Shown: positions 40,797-50,270, counted from the first letter of the stretch. The stretch: 64,000 nt of DNA from Pseudanabaena sp. ABRG5-3 (GCF_003967015.1 NZ_AP017560.1:3966048-4030047), one strand, 5' to 3'. A program made the numbers and translations. The notes: generated by a model from the letters alone, not told the origin.

Positions 40797-41006
40797 ATGG
40801 TCGTAACTATTGCTAAAAAAGAGTTTCTGCAACTGCCAGAGACTAAGCCTGCGAGTGAGTATATTGAGATTCTTTCACCTAAGCAAAATGCAAATAAAGT
40901 AATTGGCAAAATTTTGCTTAGTCTGCAACATGGTAGCCAATTAGGCTGGTTTTTCGATCCTAATGTCTTGCTACACAACATTCGCAACCTTACTTCAAAT
41001 AACTAA
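40797..41006 (+). pseudogene. Internally deleted Uma2-family gene
   Basis: The first residues (AKKEFLQLPETKPASEYI) match the start of Uma2 proteins and the next (EILSPKQNANKVIGKILLSL, then QHGSQLGWFFDP) match their C-terminal nuclease half. The roughly 90 residues expected between, with the catalytic Asp and the SPDFV-type strand, are absent, so this is a deletion derivative of 69 codons. Its TAA overlaps the ATG of crcB by one base, so translation of the remnant may feed into crcB. Confidence 0.75.
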
Positions 41007-41395
41007 TGTCAGATATAGCTAGTGCAATTGCGATCGCTTCAGGTGCAGTCCCCGGAGCCTTGTCGCGTTTTTACCTTACAGAATGGTCAAAGACTAAGTT
41101 TGGCACAAAGTTTCCCTACGCCACCTTTGGTATTAATCTCACTGGTTGCTTAGCAATGGGTTTCTTTTTCACAATTTCCAAAGGCATTACAGGATATCCC
41201 ACCGAATTAGATTTATTGATTAGAACTGGATTCTTAGGTTCCTACACCACATTCTCTACCTATGGCTTTGATACTTTGACGTTATGGCGTAGTAAACAGA
41301 AGAGAGCAACAGCTTTTTATTGGGCTGGGAGTGCTATCTTTGGCTTGGGGGCGGTACTTTCAGGCGTTGCAATCGCCAAGCTTTTTGTCAAGTAA
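41006..41395 (+). CDS. crcB: Fluoride channel CrcB/Fluc, first copy
   Basis: A 129-residue membrane protein with four hydrophobic helices. GALSRFYLTEW, the Asn in FGINLTGCLAMGF and the GFLGSYTTFSTYGFDTL break-helix motif are typical of Fluc channels that expel fluoride. The ATG overlaps the stop of the Uma2 remnant (TAATG). A second, different CrcB gene lies 51 bp downstream. Two-gene arrangements usually form heterodimeric channels, each subunit with opposite topology. Confidence 0.95.
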   Translation: MSDIASAIAIASGAVPGALSRFYLTEWSKTKFGTKFPYATFGINLTGCLAMGFFFTISKGITGYPTELDLLIRTGFLGSYTTFSTYGFDTLTLWRSKQKRATAFYWAGSAIFGLGAVLSGVAIAKLFVK

Positions 41396-41446
41396 TCCAA
41401 ACTTCAATCCGTAATCCGTAATTTATAATTCTCAGGTCAAGCAACA

Positions 41447-41854
41447 ATGGAATTTTTAAAAGGACGTTTTCCGCTATCTGTAGCGATCGGCGCAGTTTTT
41501 GGAGCCTTGAGTCGTTTTTATGTGACCGAAGGAATAACAGCTATTTTTGGTAAAGATTTCGGATTTTACGGCACATTCTTCATCAACGTGTCTGGGTGTT
41601 TATTGATTGCCTATATTCTCACCCTTGTCACTGAGAATCTTCGCATCATTTCACCTGAACTAAGATTGATGACAACGACAGGTTTCTGTGGTGCGTATAC
41701 CACTTTCTCTACCTACGGATTAGAAACAAATAGTTTCTTAGTTAAGGGTGATATGAAGGCATTATTCATCTATTTTGTTGGCAGTGCGATCGCGGGCATG
41801 GTTGGCATTCAAATCGGTGTTTTATTAGCAAGATCAAGCGCTCAGAAATCTTAA
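41447..41854 (+). CDS. crcB: Fluoride channel CrcB/Fluc, second copy
   Basis: A 135-residue paralogue with GALSRFYVTEG, FFINVSGCLLIAY and GFCGAYTTFSTYGLET. The pattern of charged residues differs from copy one, consistent with dual-topology partners. It is co-directional with copy one and no fluoride riboswitch was recognised upstream. Whether it is needed for function together with copy one is inferred. Confidence 0.95.
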   Translation: MEFLKGRFPLSVAIGAVFGALSRFYVTEGITAIFGKDFGFYGTFFINVSGCLLIAYILTLVTENLRIISPELRLMTTTGFCGAYTTFSTYGLETNSFLVKGDMKALFIYFVGSAIAGMVGIQIGVLLARSSAQKS

Positions 41855-41944
41855 TATCCCCCTAAGAGTAAGATCTCTAAACCTTTTGCCGCTTAGTATG
41901 TCAACATATTATATAAATAATATTTCCTTCTTGAGAAGGCTAAA

Positions 41945-44086
41945 ATGAGCGGTAAATCTTTAAAATATCAGCAACAGATATACCAAAGACCTCGGTTTCG
42001 CTTACGGACAGTACTTGTAACACCTTTTGTAATTCCGATTATCGCTTCAACTATTTTAGTAGGATGGCTCTCATTTCGTAACGGTGGACAAGCAATTAAT
42101 GATCTCGCAAATCAATTAAATAAAGAAACTGCTTCTCGTATAGAAGATCATGTTTTGCAATACCTTAATAAATCCCAAAACACTTTATTACTTACTGAAG
42201 CAGGCATCAAAAGTAATAATTTCAAACTAGATGATTTTGATGGATTGCGCCGTTACTTTTGGCAGGTCGTACATCAAGGTGGTTTTGAGGCTTATTTAGC
42301 CTATGGCAATGAACGGGGCGAATTTGTGGGAGTTGAATATCAAGAAAATGGTACTGTACAGCTAAAGATCAGAACTTTAGATACGGGAGAAATTCGTAAA
42401 GTTTATCTTCTTGATAGCAATGGAAATCCTCAAAAATTCCTCAAAGAGTCAGAATATGAACCACGTACACGCCCTTGGTACAAAGCGGCTAAAGAATTAG
42501 GCAAACCCACTTGGAGCGAAATTTTCACCGCTTCTTCTAGCCAGAATACAGCTTTACAGATTTCTCCAGTCAGACCAATTTATGATGAAAATCGTAAATT
42601 ATTAGGAGTCCTCAGCATCAATATTCGCTTATCCCGAATCACTAATTTTGTGCATGAACTTTCCATTAGTCCTAATGGACAAAGTTTTATTATGGAGCGG
42701 TCAGGTAATTTAGTGGCTAGTTCCATCATAAAGCAGCCATTTAAAGTAATTGGCAAAGAAAGCGATCGCAAGATAGAAAGAATTGAATCTGCGAAATCGG
42801 ACAATTCTGTAGTCGCTACTACAGCTCAAAATTTGCAAACTAGATTTAGTAGTTTAGACAGCATTAAAACGATCCAACAAATCAAATTCTCTCTCAATGA
42901 AGAAGTCTATTTTGCGACAGTTACACCAATCTCTGATGGGCAAGGAATTAACTGGTTAGCAGTTGTAGTCGTTCCCGAAAAAGATTTTATGGAGAGAATC
43001 AAGGCTAATACCCAGACGACAGTTTTGCTATGTTTATTAACTCTTATTGGTGCAACAGCAATTAGTGTGTTCACTTCTAGCTTGATTTCCCGTCCAATTA
43101 TCAGATTAACTCAAGCATCCAAAGAATTAGCTACAGGCAGTCTAGATCTTCGTGTTCATACCGTTGATATCATTGAAATCGATGAGATTGATACTTTAGA
43201 GCATTCCTTCAACACAATGGCAGGAACATTGCAAGAAGTATTTACAACCTTAGAAGATAAGGTTATGGAACGAACCACAGAGCTGGCAAATGCCAACGCC
43301 GAAATCATTGCCCTCAACGAAAAACTCAAACAAGAAAATCTGCGAATGGCAACTGAGCTAGATGTCGCCCGTCAAATTCAGCAGATGATTTTACCTAAGC
43401 CAGAAGAACTAGAAAGTATTGTAGATCTGGATATTGCAGGTTATATGGAACCTGCGGATGAAATCGGTGGGGATTATTACGATGTCTTAGAAACAGATGG
43501 CGTTGTCACCTTAGGTATCGGTGATGTGACGGGACATGGTTTAGAAAGTGGCATTTTGATGCTGATGACGCAGACGGCAGTGAGAACTTTGCAAGAAATC
43601 CGCGAAACCGATCCCGTCAAATTTTTAAGTACGCTCAATCGTACTCTTTTCAAAAATGTACAACGCATGGATTCTGAGAAGACCCTCACACTTGCCATTG
43701 TCAACTATACAAATGGTAAAATTGTAATTAGTGGGCAGCATGAAGAGATTATTTTAGTCCGTAAAAATGGACAGATAGAACGAATTGATACAATGTCTTT
43801 AGGCTTCCCGATCGCATTAGATAGCGAAATCGAACAATTTATTAGTCATGCTACTTTTGATTTAGATCTAGGTGACGGTATTGTTTTGTATACCGATGGA
43901 ATTCCTGAAGCTATTAATATAAATAAAGTGCAGTATCGAGTGGAGCGCCTTTGTGAAGTTATTAGTAAAAGCTGGCACAAATCAGCCTCAGAAATCAAGG
44001 CAGATATTATTGTTGATGTACGCAGGCATATTGGTACACAAAAAGTATTTGATGACATCACTTTATTAGTCTTGAAACGTATATAG
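41945..44086 (+). CDS. SpoIIE-type PP2C phosphatase with Cache and HAMP
   Basis: A 713-residue membrane sensor. Order: helix near 25-45; extracytoplasmic Cache-like sensor about 50-345 (YEPRTRPWYKAAKELGKPTW is the dCACHE signature); second helix near 358-378; HAMP 380-432; coiled coil 435-475; SpoIIE/RsbU phosphatase 490-710 (ATELDVARQIQQMILPKPEE, EIGGDYYDV, GIGDVTGHGLESG, DDITLLVLKR). The metal Asp residues are present, so it should dephosphorylate a partner such as an anti-sigma antagonist. No such partner is adjacent. Its stop codon TAG is provided by the end of a miniature element. Confidence 0.93.
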   Translation: MSGKSLKYQQQIYQRPRFRLRTVLVTPFVIPIIASTILVGWLSFRNGGQAINDLANQLNKETASRIEDHVLQYLNKSQNTLLLTEAGIKSNNFKLDDFDGLRRYFWQVVHQGGFEAYLAYGNERGEFVGVEYQENGTVQLKIRTLDTGEIRKVYLLDSNGNPQKFLKESEYEPRTRPWYKAAKELGKPTWSEIFTASSSQNTALQISPVRPIYDENRKLLGVLSINIRLSRITNFVHELSISPNGQSFIMERSGNLVASSIIKQPFKVIGKESDRKIERIESAKSDNSVVATTAQNLQTRFSSLDSIKTIQQIKFSLNEEVYFATVTPISDGQGINWLAVVVVPEKDFMERIKANTQTTVLLCLLTLIGATAISVFTSSLISRPIIRLTQASKELATGSLDLRVHTVDIIEIDEIDTLEHSFNTMAGTLQEVFTTLEDKVMERTTELANANAEIIALNEKLKQENLRMATELDVARQIQQMILPKPEELESIVDLDIAGYMEPADEIGGDYYDVLETDGVVTLGIGDVTGHGLESGILMLMTQTAVRTLQEIRETDPVKFLSTLNRTLFKNVQRMDSEKTLTLAIVNYTNGKIVISGQHEEIILVRKNGQIERIDTMSLGFPIALDSEIEQFISHATFDLDLGDGIVLYTDGIPEAININKVQYRVERLCEVISKSWHKSASEIKADIIVDVRRHIGTQKVFDDITLLVLKRI

Positions 44087-44177
44087 CAATTTTTATACTA
44101 GTGAGGTACAGACAAGGGGCTTAAGCCCCTTGTTCAGCTAGCTTACCTTGTACCTTACTAGACTGAAAACCGCTATA
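44082..44177. mobile_element. 96-bp miniature inverted-repeat element, copy A
   Basis: Ends TATAGCAATTTTTATACTAG and, reversed, TATAGCGGTTTTCAGTCTAG (28-bp terminal repeats, 22 identical). The central palindrome is ACAAGGGGCTTAAGCCCCTTGT. It starts within the last codons of the phosphatase gene and supplies its stop. It is identical by eye to copy B at 54894. Confidence 0.85.
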
Positions 44178-44485
44178 TAGCGTTTCTCCGCCTAATCGAT
44201 TGTTTGCGCGCTAAAGGCGGGTAAACAATCCTCTGTACCTCGAACATTAAGTACTGATGTTAAGTGAATAGAGCCATCACCTCCTATCCCTCAGGCTATC
44301 TTGTACACATTAGGGGCTGGTTTAGTTAATAATTCTGCGCTATAGCGAGATCTAGATACAAAATCCGCCCCTACTTTAGAAATTTCCACATAACGTCATT
44401 TAAGCAGTTCAGCATAGTTACAACCAGAATCAGAAACACCTTCTAAGCAGACGACTGGTTCTAAATTTTTCTAAATTTACTTAGT
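44178..44485. other. Intergenic region
   Basis: About 300 bp between two elements. It holds a hairpin GATTGTTTGC...GGTAAACAATC at 44198-44230 and a loosely symmetrical stretch with AGGGGCTGG and CCGCCCCTA. No gene is seen. Confidence 0.5.
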
Positions 44486-44578
44486 TAGGACTTGCACAAA
44501 ACCAACAAATTTACTGGACATCAAGTAGATGTGGCACTAGCTTTACCAGCGCCACATCTACCTGATGCGTAAGTCCTA
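44486..44578. mobile_element. Miniature element with TAGGACTT ends
   Basis: TAGGACTTGCA at the left and TGCGTAAGTCCTA at the right, with an inner palindrome around GTAGATGTGGC/GCCACATCTAC. It ends 77 bp ahead of the bestrophin gene. TAGGACTTACGCA-like ends recur in cyanobacterial genomes as short non-autonomous elements. Confidence 0.7.
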
Positions 44579-44655
44579 TTAGTCCTAAAGCTTTTAAAGT
44601 GGTCTTAAAGCATTAAGATAAACTGCTACTAGCAATCCTTAGATCATGATCGTTG

Positions 44656-45564
44656 ATGAAAAAAGATAGTTGGTTCCATATTGCACTGCGATGGAAAGGA
44701 TCAGTAGTGCCAGAAGTATTACCACGATCGCTATTATGTGGACTATTTGGTGTTTTCATTTATATTCTCCATATCTCTAATATCCGCGTCTCCCTGCCTA
44801 TTTTGGGCAGTATCATTCCCAATATTGTGTTAGGTTTATTGCTGGTATTCCGTACTAACACAGCCTATGAACGCTTTTGGGAAGGACGCAAAGCATGGGG
44901 ACTTTTAGTAAATACGGTACGGAATTTATCTAGACAAATATTAGTAGCTATTTCAGAACAAGAACCTAGCGATCGCCAAGCCAAAATTGCGGCAGTCAAG
45001 CTATTGCCCGCCTTTGCGATCGCTTTGAAATTACATTTGCGATCGCAACAAGTTAATGATGAACTCGCAGCTAACCTATCTCCTGAGCAGTTTGATCGTC
45101 TCAAGACAATGAATCATCCCCCTCTCGAAATCGCCTTTTGGATTAGTAGTTACCTCCAAAGGCAATCTCAAGAAGGAAAACTTGATCGCTATCAATTAAG
45201 CGACATGAGCCAACTCCTCAATCAAATGGTTGATGTCACAGGTATTTGCGAAAGGATTCTCAGAACCCCAATCCCCCTCGCCTATGCAATCCATCTCAAG
45301 CAATTACTCATGATTTATTGTCTATCGCTACCATTTCAAATGGTGGATCAACTGGAATGGCTAACAGCACCAATTGTTGCTTTGATTAGTTTCACTTTAC
45401 TAGGCATCGAAGAAATTGGCATTCAAATAGAAGATCCCTTTGGTCATGATGCCAATGATTTACCATTGGATAACATTTGCAATACTATGTTACGAAATAT
45501 TGAAGATCTGATCATTGTTAGCGACAGTCAAATAATCACAAATTTCAGGAATATTAGTTTATAA
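44656..45564 (+). CDS. Bestrophin-like channel protein
   Basis: About 302 residues; the ATG at 44656 follows an in-frame TTG and is preferred. The bestrophin core is clear: WFHIALRWKGSVVPEVLPRS, FRTNTAYERFWEGRKAWG, VNTVRNLSRQILV and the C-terminal GIEEIGIQIEDPFGHDANDL. Bacterial bestrophins are pentameric ion channels; cyanobacterial and plant members are linked to thylakoid ion balance. Four or so membrane helices are visible. Not in an operon. Confidence 0.92.
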   Translation: MKKDSWFHIALRWKGSVVPEVLPRSLLCGLFGVFIYILHISNIRVSLPILGSIIPNIVLGLLLVFRTNTAYERFWEGRKAWGLLVNTVRNLSRQILVAISEQEPSDRQAKIAAVKLLPAFAIALKLHLRSQQVNDELAANLSPEQFDRLKTMNHPPLEIAFWISSYLQRQSQEGKLDRYQLSDMSQLLNQMVDVTGICERILRTPIPLAYAIHLKQLLMIYCLSLPFQMVDQLEWLTAPIVALISFTLLGIEEIGIQIEDPFGHDANDLPLDNICNTMLRNIEDLIIVSDSQIITNFRNISL

Positions 45565-45699
45565 ATTATTGAGGGGGGAGTTGCTAAAGTTCTAGCAATA
45601 TACGTCAAATAGCGACTATTCTATGTTAACAAAAAGGCTATACTCACCTAATATGCTCATAGTCATTTATAGGTTCTTTTAAAGAAAATATACTTTAAC

Positions 45700-45790
45700 T
45701 ATAGCAGTCCTAAATCATTTGTAGATTTTTGAACTTGTGAAAGCGTACCCATTCGGTGTGCACTTCCACAAACCATTTAGGATTGCTATA
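45700..45790. mobile_element. Miniature element, second family, copy A
   Basis: TATAGCAGTCCTAAATCATT at the left, and its near-complement ending AACCATTTAGGATTGCTATA at the right, 91 bp in total. Copy B of the same family lies 77 bp away. Confidence 0.8.
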
Positions 45791-45866
45791 TATAGTTTCT
45801 TCAGACATAAGTTTACGGCAAATATAAATGCAAAGAAGTTATTTTATTTTCTATACAAAATAGATT

Positions 45867-45961
45867 TATATCAGTCCTAAATCATTTATAGATTCTTGAG
45901 TTTGTAGAAGCTCACCCCGCAGAGATGAGCTTCTACAAACCATTTAGGATTGCTTGCTATA
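45867..45961. mobile_element. Miniature element, second family, copy B
   Basis: TATATCAGTCCTAAATCATT at the left and AACCATTTAGGATTGC then TTGCTATA at the right, 95 bp. An inner GTAGAAGCTCA/TGAGCTTCTAC stem is better preserved than in copy A. The 480-bp gap between bestrophin and the sensor gene is mostly these two elements. Confidence 0.8.
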
Positions 45962-46044
45962 TTGCAAAACCCTTCAACAATTTAAATCTATAACATATAG
46001 ATTTAGAAACTATCAGACCATATATTTTTTAATGGGATTTTCTG

Positions 46045-47727
46045 ATGAAAAATAATTTCAATTATATCAAAAATATTTCCAGATTTTTTAAGAATACATC
46101 TAATAAGCACAGCAGTAAACATCACTTTATACATCGATATTACTTGTTGTTAAAAATGGTTATAGGCTTTTTTTTGTTGGTTGAAAGCCTATCAATTTTA
46201 ATATGTTTTTTAGCACATATTAGCTATCTTGAAAACATCAACTTAGTTACAGGTGTTACTCAACAGGCATTCTCTAATTCTGCAAATTATATTTTTTTAA
46301 AGACAATATTTTTTGCGACAGTTTTATCTTTAATTACATCTTTTGGTTATTATCTTTTGATACAATCTAAAATCAAGTCGATTGTGAGAATCACTAATGT
46401 AGCCCATGCTATCTCTAAAGGAAACTTGGAAGTAAAACTGCCAATGAACCAAAAGGATGACATTGGCTATTTAGCGATCGCATTAAATCAAATTGTTAAT
46501 AAACTAAAAGAATTAAACTATCAAGCTGTATTACCAAATTTTACCGATATAGAATATAGAAGATCAACTGAATTATTAAATCAGTTAATTGAAGTCACTG
46601 ATGAAGGATATGTTTTCTTAGATCCTAATGGCATTATTTTAAAAATCAATGCTAATTTGGCAGAAATATTATCTATACCCATGTCAGAATCTATTGGTAT
46701 AAATTACAGGGATATTTTTCCTGAGGAACTATCATATTTGATTACCAATAGAAGAAAAAATTCTTCTAATAGTTCTCAATTCGAGTTCTCAATCACCAAT
46801 CACTACAAATTCAAGGCGGTAATAGTAAATATTTTAAGTAAAACTTCAGTGGAGGATAATACTCAATTTTTAGCTACTATGATCGTAGTTAGTCCCATAA
46901 CTAGTGGTAAATTTACTTCTACTAACATTTTTACTCAGGATAAAATATCTCAGTCTTATTCATTACAACCTAGTAATCATGAAGATAATTTTAATGAAGA
47001 TAATCTCCAAAAGATGCGAGTGTCAATTACTTCACTCTTAGGATTTTTAAAATTAACTCGTAAAAAGTTAGATGAATCGATATTTTCTAATTTAGTATAT
47101 TCAGATAATAAAACAAAACGCTCTGCCCAACAAATTCAGGATAACTTAGAGGTAATGATTTCGGAGGGAGAACAAATTGCTAAGTCAATCGTTGAGATTT
47201 CTGCGAAATCCCTTTCACATCAAACGTTATTAGACAACAGATTAAGCAAGCAATCGGTTGTTACTGTTACGGAATTTTTAAATAATCTCAAGGTAGAAAC
47301 AGCTAATTTATTCACTCAAAAAAGCAATAATATTTTATGGGAAGTAAATACAAATACTACCCAAATAACAGTTGATGATTCAGAAATTAAATATATACTG
47401 ACTAACTTACTAAATCAAATTGCCAATAATCACGAATTTAGAACTGTGGTCTTTCACGCTACAACAATTGAGAATCAAGTTGTTCTTAATATTGGCAAGG
47501 TCAGTTCTTTAATATCAAGAACCCAAATATTCTCCATAATTGATCATTTAAATAGCTCAACTTTAAACCAAGAGAAAAGAACTACTTTATCTAAGGGTAT
47601 GGGATTAATGATTGCACAAGAAATACTCCAAAAGTATGGCGGTGATATTTCTATTGAATGGATTGATAGCATTAGAGAGCGCTATAAGTTCTATACCATT
47701 ACCCTACCGATCGCTGTATCAGCATGA
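46045..47727 (+). CDS. HAMP-PAS sensor, degenerate histidine kinase
   Basis: A 560-residue AT-rich membrane protein. Helices near 31-55 and 88-112, HAMP 115-165 (ISKGNLEVKLPMNQKDDIGY), PAS about 185-240 (VTDEGYVFLDPNGIILKINA), a helix-pair like HisKA at 330-395 and an HATPase-like end at 440-555. Where kinases have SHELRTPLTS, it has LQKMRVSITS, so the phospho-acceptor His is missing. The N-box reads NLLNQIANN and the DxGxG box NIGKVSS, both degraded, while GMGLMIAQEILQKYGG keeps the later glycine box. It is probably a pseudokinase acting through protein contacts. Confidence 0.8.
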   Translation: MKNNFNYIKNISRFFKNTSNKHSSKHHFIHRYYLLLKMVIGFFLLVESLSILICFLAHISYLENINLVTGVTQQAFSNSANYIFLKTIFFATVLSLITSFGYYLLIQSKIKSIVRITNVAHAISKGNLEVKLPMNQKDDIGYLAIALNQIVNKLKELNYQAVLPNFTDIEYRRSTELLNQLIEVTDEGYVFLDPNGIILKINANLAEILSIPMSESIGINYRDIFPEELSYLITNRRKNSSNSSQFEFSITNHYKFKAVIVNILSKTSVEDNTQFLATMIVVSPITSGKFTSTNIFTQDKISQSYSLQPSNHEDNFNEDNLQKMRVSITSLLGFLKLTRKKLDESIFSNLVYSDNKTKRSAQQIQDNLEVMISEGEQIAKSIVEISAKSLSHQTLLDNRLSKQSVVTVTEFLNNLKVETANLFTQKSNNILWEVNTNTTQITVDDSEIKYILTNLLNQIANNHEFRTVVFHATTIENQVVLNIGKVSSLISRTQIFSIIDHLNSSTLNQEKRTTLSKGMGLMIAQEILQKYGGDISIEWIDSIRERYKFYTITLPIAVSA

Positions 47728-47740
47728 TCCAACAGCACAA

Positions 47741-47781
47741 AAACAAATAGAGAGGAAGATTTACTTCCTCTCTATTTGTTT
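47741..47781. terminator. Terminator between sensor and crtB
   Basis: AAACAAATAGAGAGGAAG and its complement with a short loop; bidirectional for two convergent genes. Confidence 0.9.
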
Positions 47782-47803
47782 AATCACATTGTGATACCTA
47801 CAG

Positions 47804-48691
47804 CTAAGATGTCTGGGCTTTGAGCCATGCCCAAGGTAGAGCCAGCACTTTGCCAGAATTGGGGACAAAAGCACGTTGCTTAAAGACTTCGTAGTGATTT
47901 TTTTCGATCGCCTTTAAAATATTGCGATACAAAATTAAGGACGACCACACTGGCCAACGGGCATCGCGACAGAGTGCTGAAATGCCATCCTCAGCATGTT
48001 GATAAAACTCACGCGCTCTTTGGATTTGGAAACGCATTAACTCGATCCAGCGATCATCAACTACACCATTTAATAAATCTTTTTCGGTATAGTCGAAATA
48101 ATGCAGATCCTCTAAGGGTAAATAAATGCGCCCTCTCTGAGCATCTTCACCAATATCTCGCAAAATATTAGTTAACTGCATCGCAATACCTAAAGCGATC
48201 GCTGCCTCAGTTGCCGTGGCAATTACCGAGGGATCTTTCGTCTCAAAGCCCATGATTGCTGCGGACATCAAACCCACTGTACCTGCAACACGATAGCAAT
48301 ACAAATGCAGATCATCGAAGGTTTGGTAGCGATCATACTTAAGATCCATCCGCATTCCAGAGATCATGTCTTTGAAGGGCTGGATTGGCATGGGGTACTG
48401 CTTGACAGTATCTGCTAAAGCGATATCCGATGCATGGCTCGGATCACCCCGAAATGTCGCCTCCAACTGTTTCTCCCAGTTAAAAAGCGTTTCAGCATCG
48501 GTGGTTTCTGCTTGCATACCATCTACAAGCTCGTCGGTACGGCGACACCAAGCATAGATAGCCCAAACTGCTCGCCGTTTTGCTTCAGACATAAGCATCG
48601 TGCCAAGATAAAAAGTCTTAGCGTACTTTGCCGTGATGCAACGACAAATCTCGTAGGCTTCCTCCAGACTGACTGGCTGACGCATTCCCAT
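47804..48691 (-). CDS. crtB: Phytoene synthase
   Basis: Joins two geranylgeranyl diphosphates to phytoene, the first step of carotenoid synthesis. Motifs: TAKYAKTFYLGTMLM, AIYAWCRRTDELVDG (first Asp-rich), ITNILRD-like LTNILRDIGEDAQRGRIYLP (second Asp-rich) and a C-terminal IEKNHYEVFKQRA. The chosen ATG lies 4 bases after the pds stop; an upstream TTG at 48748 would add 19 residues overlapping pds. Either way translation is coupled to pds. The pds-crtB order is the standard cyanobacterial one. Confidence 0.95.
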   Translation of the reverse strand: MGMRQPVSLEEAYEICRCITAKYAKTFYLGTMLMSEAKRRAVWAIYAWCRRTDELVDGMQAETTDAETLFNWEKQLEATFRGDPSHASDIALADTVKQYPMPIQPFKDMISGMRMDLKYDRYQTFDDLHLYCYRVAGTVGLMSAAIMGFETKDPSVIATATEAAIALGIAMQLTNILRDIGEDAQRGRIYLPLEDLHYFDYTEKDLLNGVVDDRWIELMRFQIQRAREFYQHAEDGISALCRDARWPVWSSLILYRNILKAIEKNHYEVFKQRAFVPNSGKVLALPWAWLKAQTS

Positions 48692-48695
48692 CGGC

Positions 48696-50159
48696 TTAGG
48701 CACTGACGACAGATGGATTTGACTGGTTTTCGTTAGAGGTTCGACCAAGGACTTTACTTCCAGAAGATTGACTTGCTTTTTGATTTGCGCTTTGACTTGC
48801 TTTATGGATTTCCTGTGCTGTTAGCTTACCAGAAAGTACCGCCCCTTCCATACTCCCAAAAAAGGGCTGTGCTGTATAGCTACCTGACAAAAAGAAATTA
48901 GCGATCGGTGTGGCTTGACTAGGACGGAATTGCTCACGGTTGGGAGTAGCTGTATAAATCGATCGCGGAGTCTTGACGACATGGGACTTTAAGACTTTGG
49001 CAGGACTGGGGAGATGCTGCGGAAATAGCTTAGCAAGTTCATTGAGAGTTGCTTCCACGATTTCGCTATTGGGGCGATCAATCCAATCCGCCGCAGGGGC
49101 AAATACTAGCTCTAGCATCGATTTGTCAGGGTCGGCATATTCCTTGCAGGAGTTGCTCATATCTGAGTAAACGCTAAGCAAAGGCGATCGCGAAAATAGG
49201 GTGTGATCAATATCCGTAAGTTTGCGATCGAACCAGATCTGCACACTAATTACGGGTACGCCTTCAAGGTTGTCTAGCTGCTTAAAATAGGGCAAGCCTT
49301 GCCAAGTATCAGGAATATAGTTTTTAAATGCGTCCACTGACATTGCCGAAACATAGGCATCAGCTAAGATTTCGCGACTGGGGGAACCATCTGTACCTTG
49401 GACGATTAATTTTTCAACATTGCCTTCGGCATCGGTGACGATTTCCTTGAGAGCCACGCCTGTATGCACTTCGCCGCCTCTGGCTACGACATAATCAACG
49501 ATGGGCTGACAGAGACGTTCAGGGGGTGCGCCATCAAGATAGGCAATTTTCGAGCCGTCTTTTTGTTGGAGAAATTTGTTGAGGGCGCGGAGGGGAATCG
49601 TTGCCGAAATCACATCGGGATCGATAAATTTGAGGGATTTGCAAACGGCAATAAAAATATCGGTGGTAATGTCCTTACCGATGCCGCGCATCTCTAGCCA
49701 TTCCTCGAAGGTGTATTTGTCCATCGAGACAACATAGTCATCGCCGCGCACGATCGCAGGAATTAGCCCGATCGCAAACCGAATCTTTTGATTCCAAGTG
49801 AGCATATCGTTGTTACGAAGAATCGAGACAATGATATTAAAGGGCGAGGGGATATCGGGTACATCAAACCATGACAATACCCCCGGATTTTCGGGTTGAT
49901 TAAAAATTAACGCATGGCGCTTCCATTGCAGGCGATCGAGGATATTTAGCTCACCCATCAGTTGCAACATATTGGGATAAGCACCAAAAAAGTTATGTAG
50001 TCCCGTTTCGATCCAGTCGCCATCTGCATCCTTCCATGCTGCTACTAAGCCGCCGAGAACGTTACTGCGCTCTAGCAAAATCGGCTGATGTCCTAAATCC
50101 ACCAAATACTTGGCACAGGATAATCCTGCTAACCCTCCTCCAGCGATCGCCACGCGCAT
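48696..50159 (-). CDS. pds: 15-cis-phytoene desaturase (CrtP)
   Basis: A 487-residue FAD enzyme making zeta-carotene from phytoene. The dinucleotide fold [20 protein letters not shown] opens the protein; [20 protein letters not shown] and the C-terminal [20 protein letters not shown] (FAD-contacting) are typical of plant-type Pds. A Gln/Ser/Asn-rich tail of about 35 residues is not conserved. It is transcribed first in pds-crtB. This is the herbicide (norflurazon) target in the family. Confidence 0.96.
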   Translation of the reverse strand: MRVAIAGGGLAGLSCAKYLVDLGHQPILLERSNVLGGLVAAWKDADGDWIETGLHNFFGAYPNMLQLMGELNILDRLQWKRHALIFNQPENPGVLSWFDVPDIPSPFNIIVSILRNNDMLTWNQKIRFAIGLIPAIVRGDDYVVSMDKYTFEEWLEMRGIGKDITTDIFIAVCKSLKFIDPDVISATIPLRALNKFLQQKDGSKIAYLDGAPPERLCQPIVDYVVARGGEVHTGVALKEIVTDAEGNVEKLIVQGTDGSPSREILADAYVSAMSVDAFKNYIPDTWQGLPYFKQLDNLEGVPVISVQIWFDRKLTDIDHTLFSRSPLLSVYSDMSNSCKEYADPDKSMLELVFAPAADWIDRPNSEIVEATLNELAKLFPQHLPSPAKVLKSHVVKTPRSIYTATPNREQFRPSQATPIANFFLSGSYTAQPFFGSMEGAVLSGKLTAQEIHKASQSANQKASQSSGSKVLGRTSNENQSNPSVVSA

Positions 50160-50270
50160 ATTGCTCTAGTACCTGTACGTTTAATTTTTTTGATTAGTTA
50201 AATCCATCTTACTTTGCAAAGCTTAATAATTTACTAATTTTTTGTCTAAACTGGGGCAAATCTAAATCTA

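Noticed and set aside
40640-41005. Fluoride riboswitch before crcB
   Set aside because: The region is coding for fau and the Uma2 relic; no crcB-motif pseudoknot was seen.
44178-44485. Further miniature element with AGGGGC/GCCCCT symmetry
   Set aside because: Arms are too short and imperfect to support an element.
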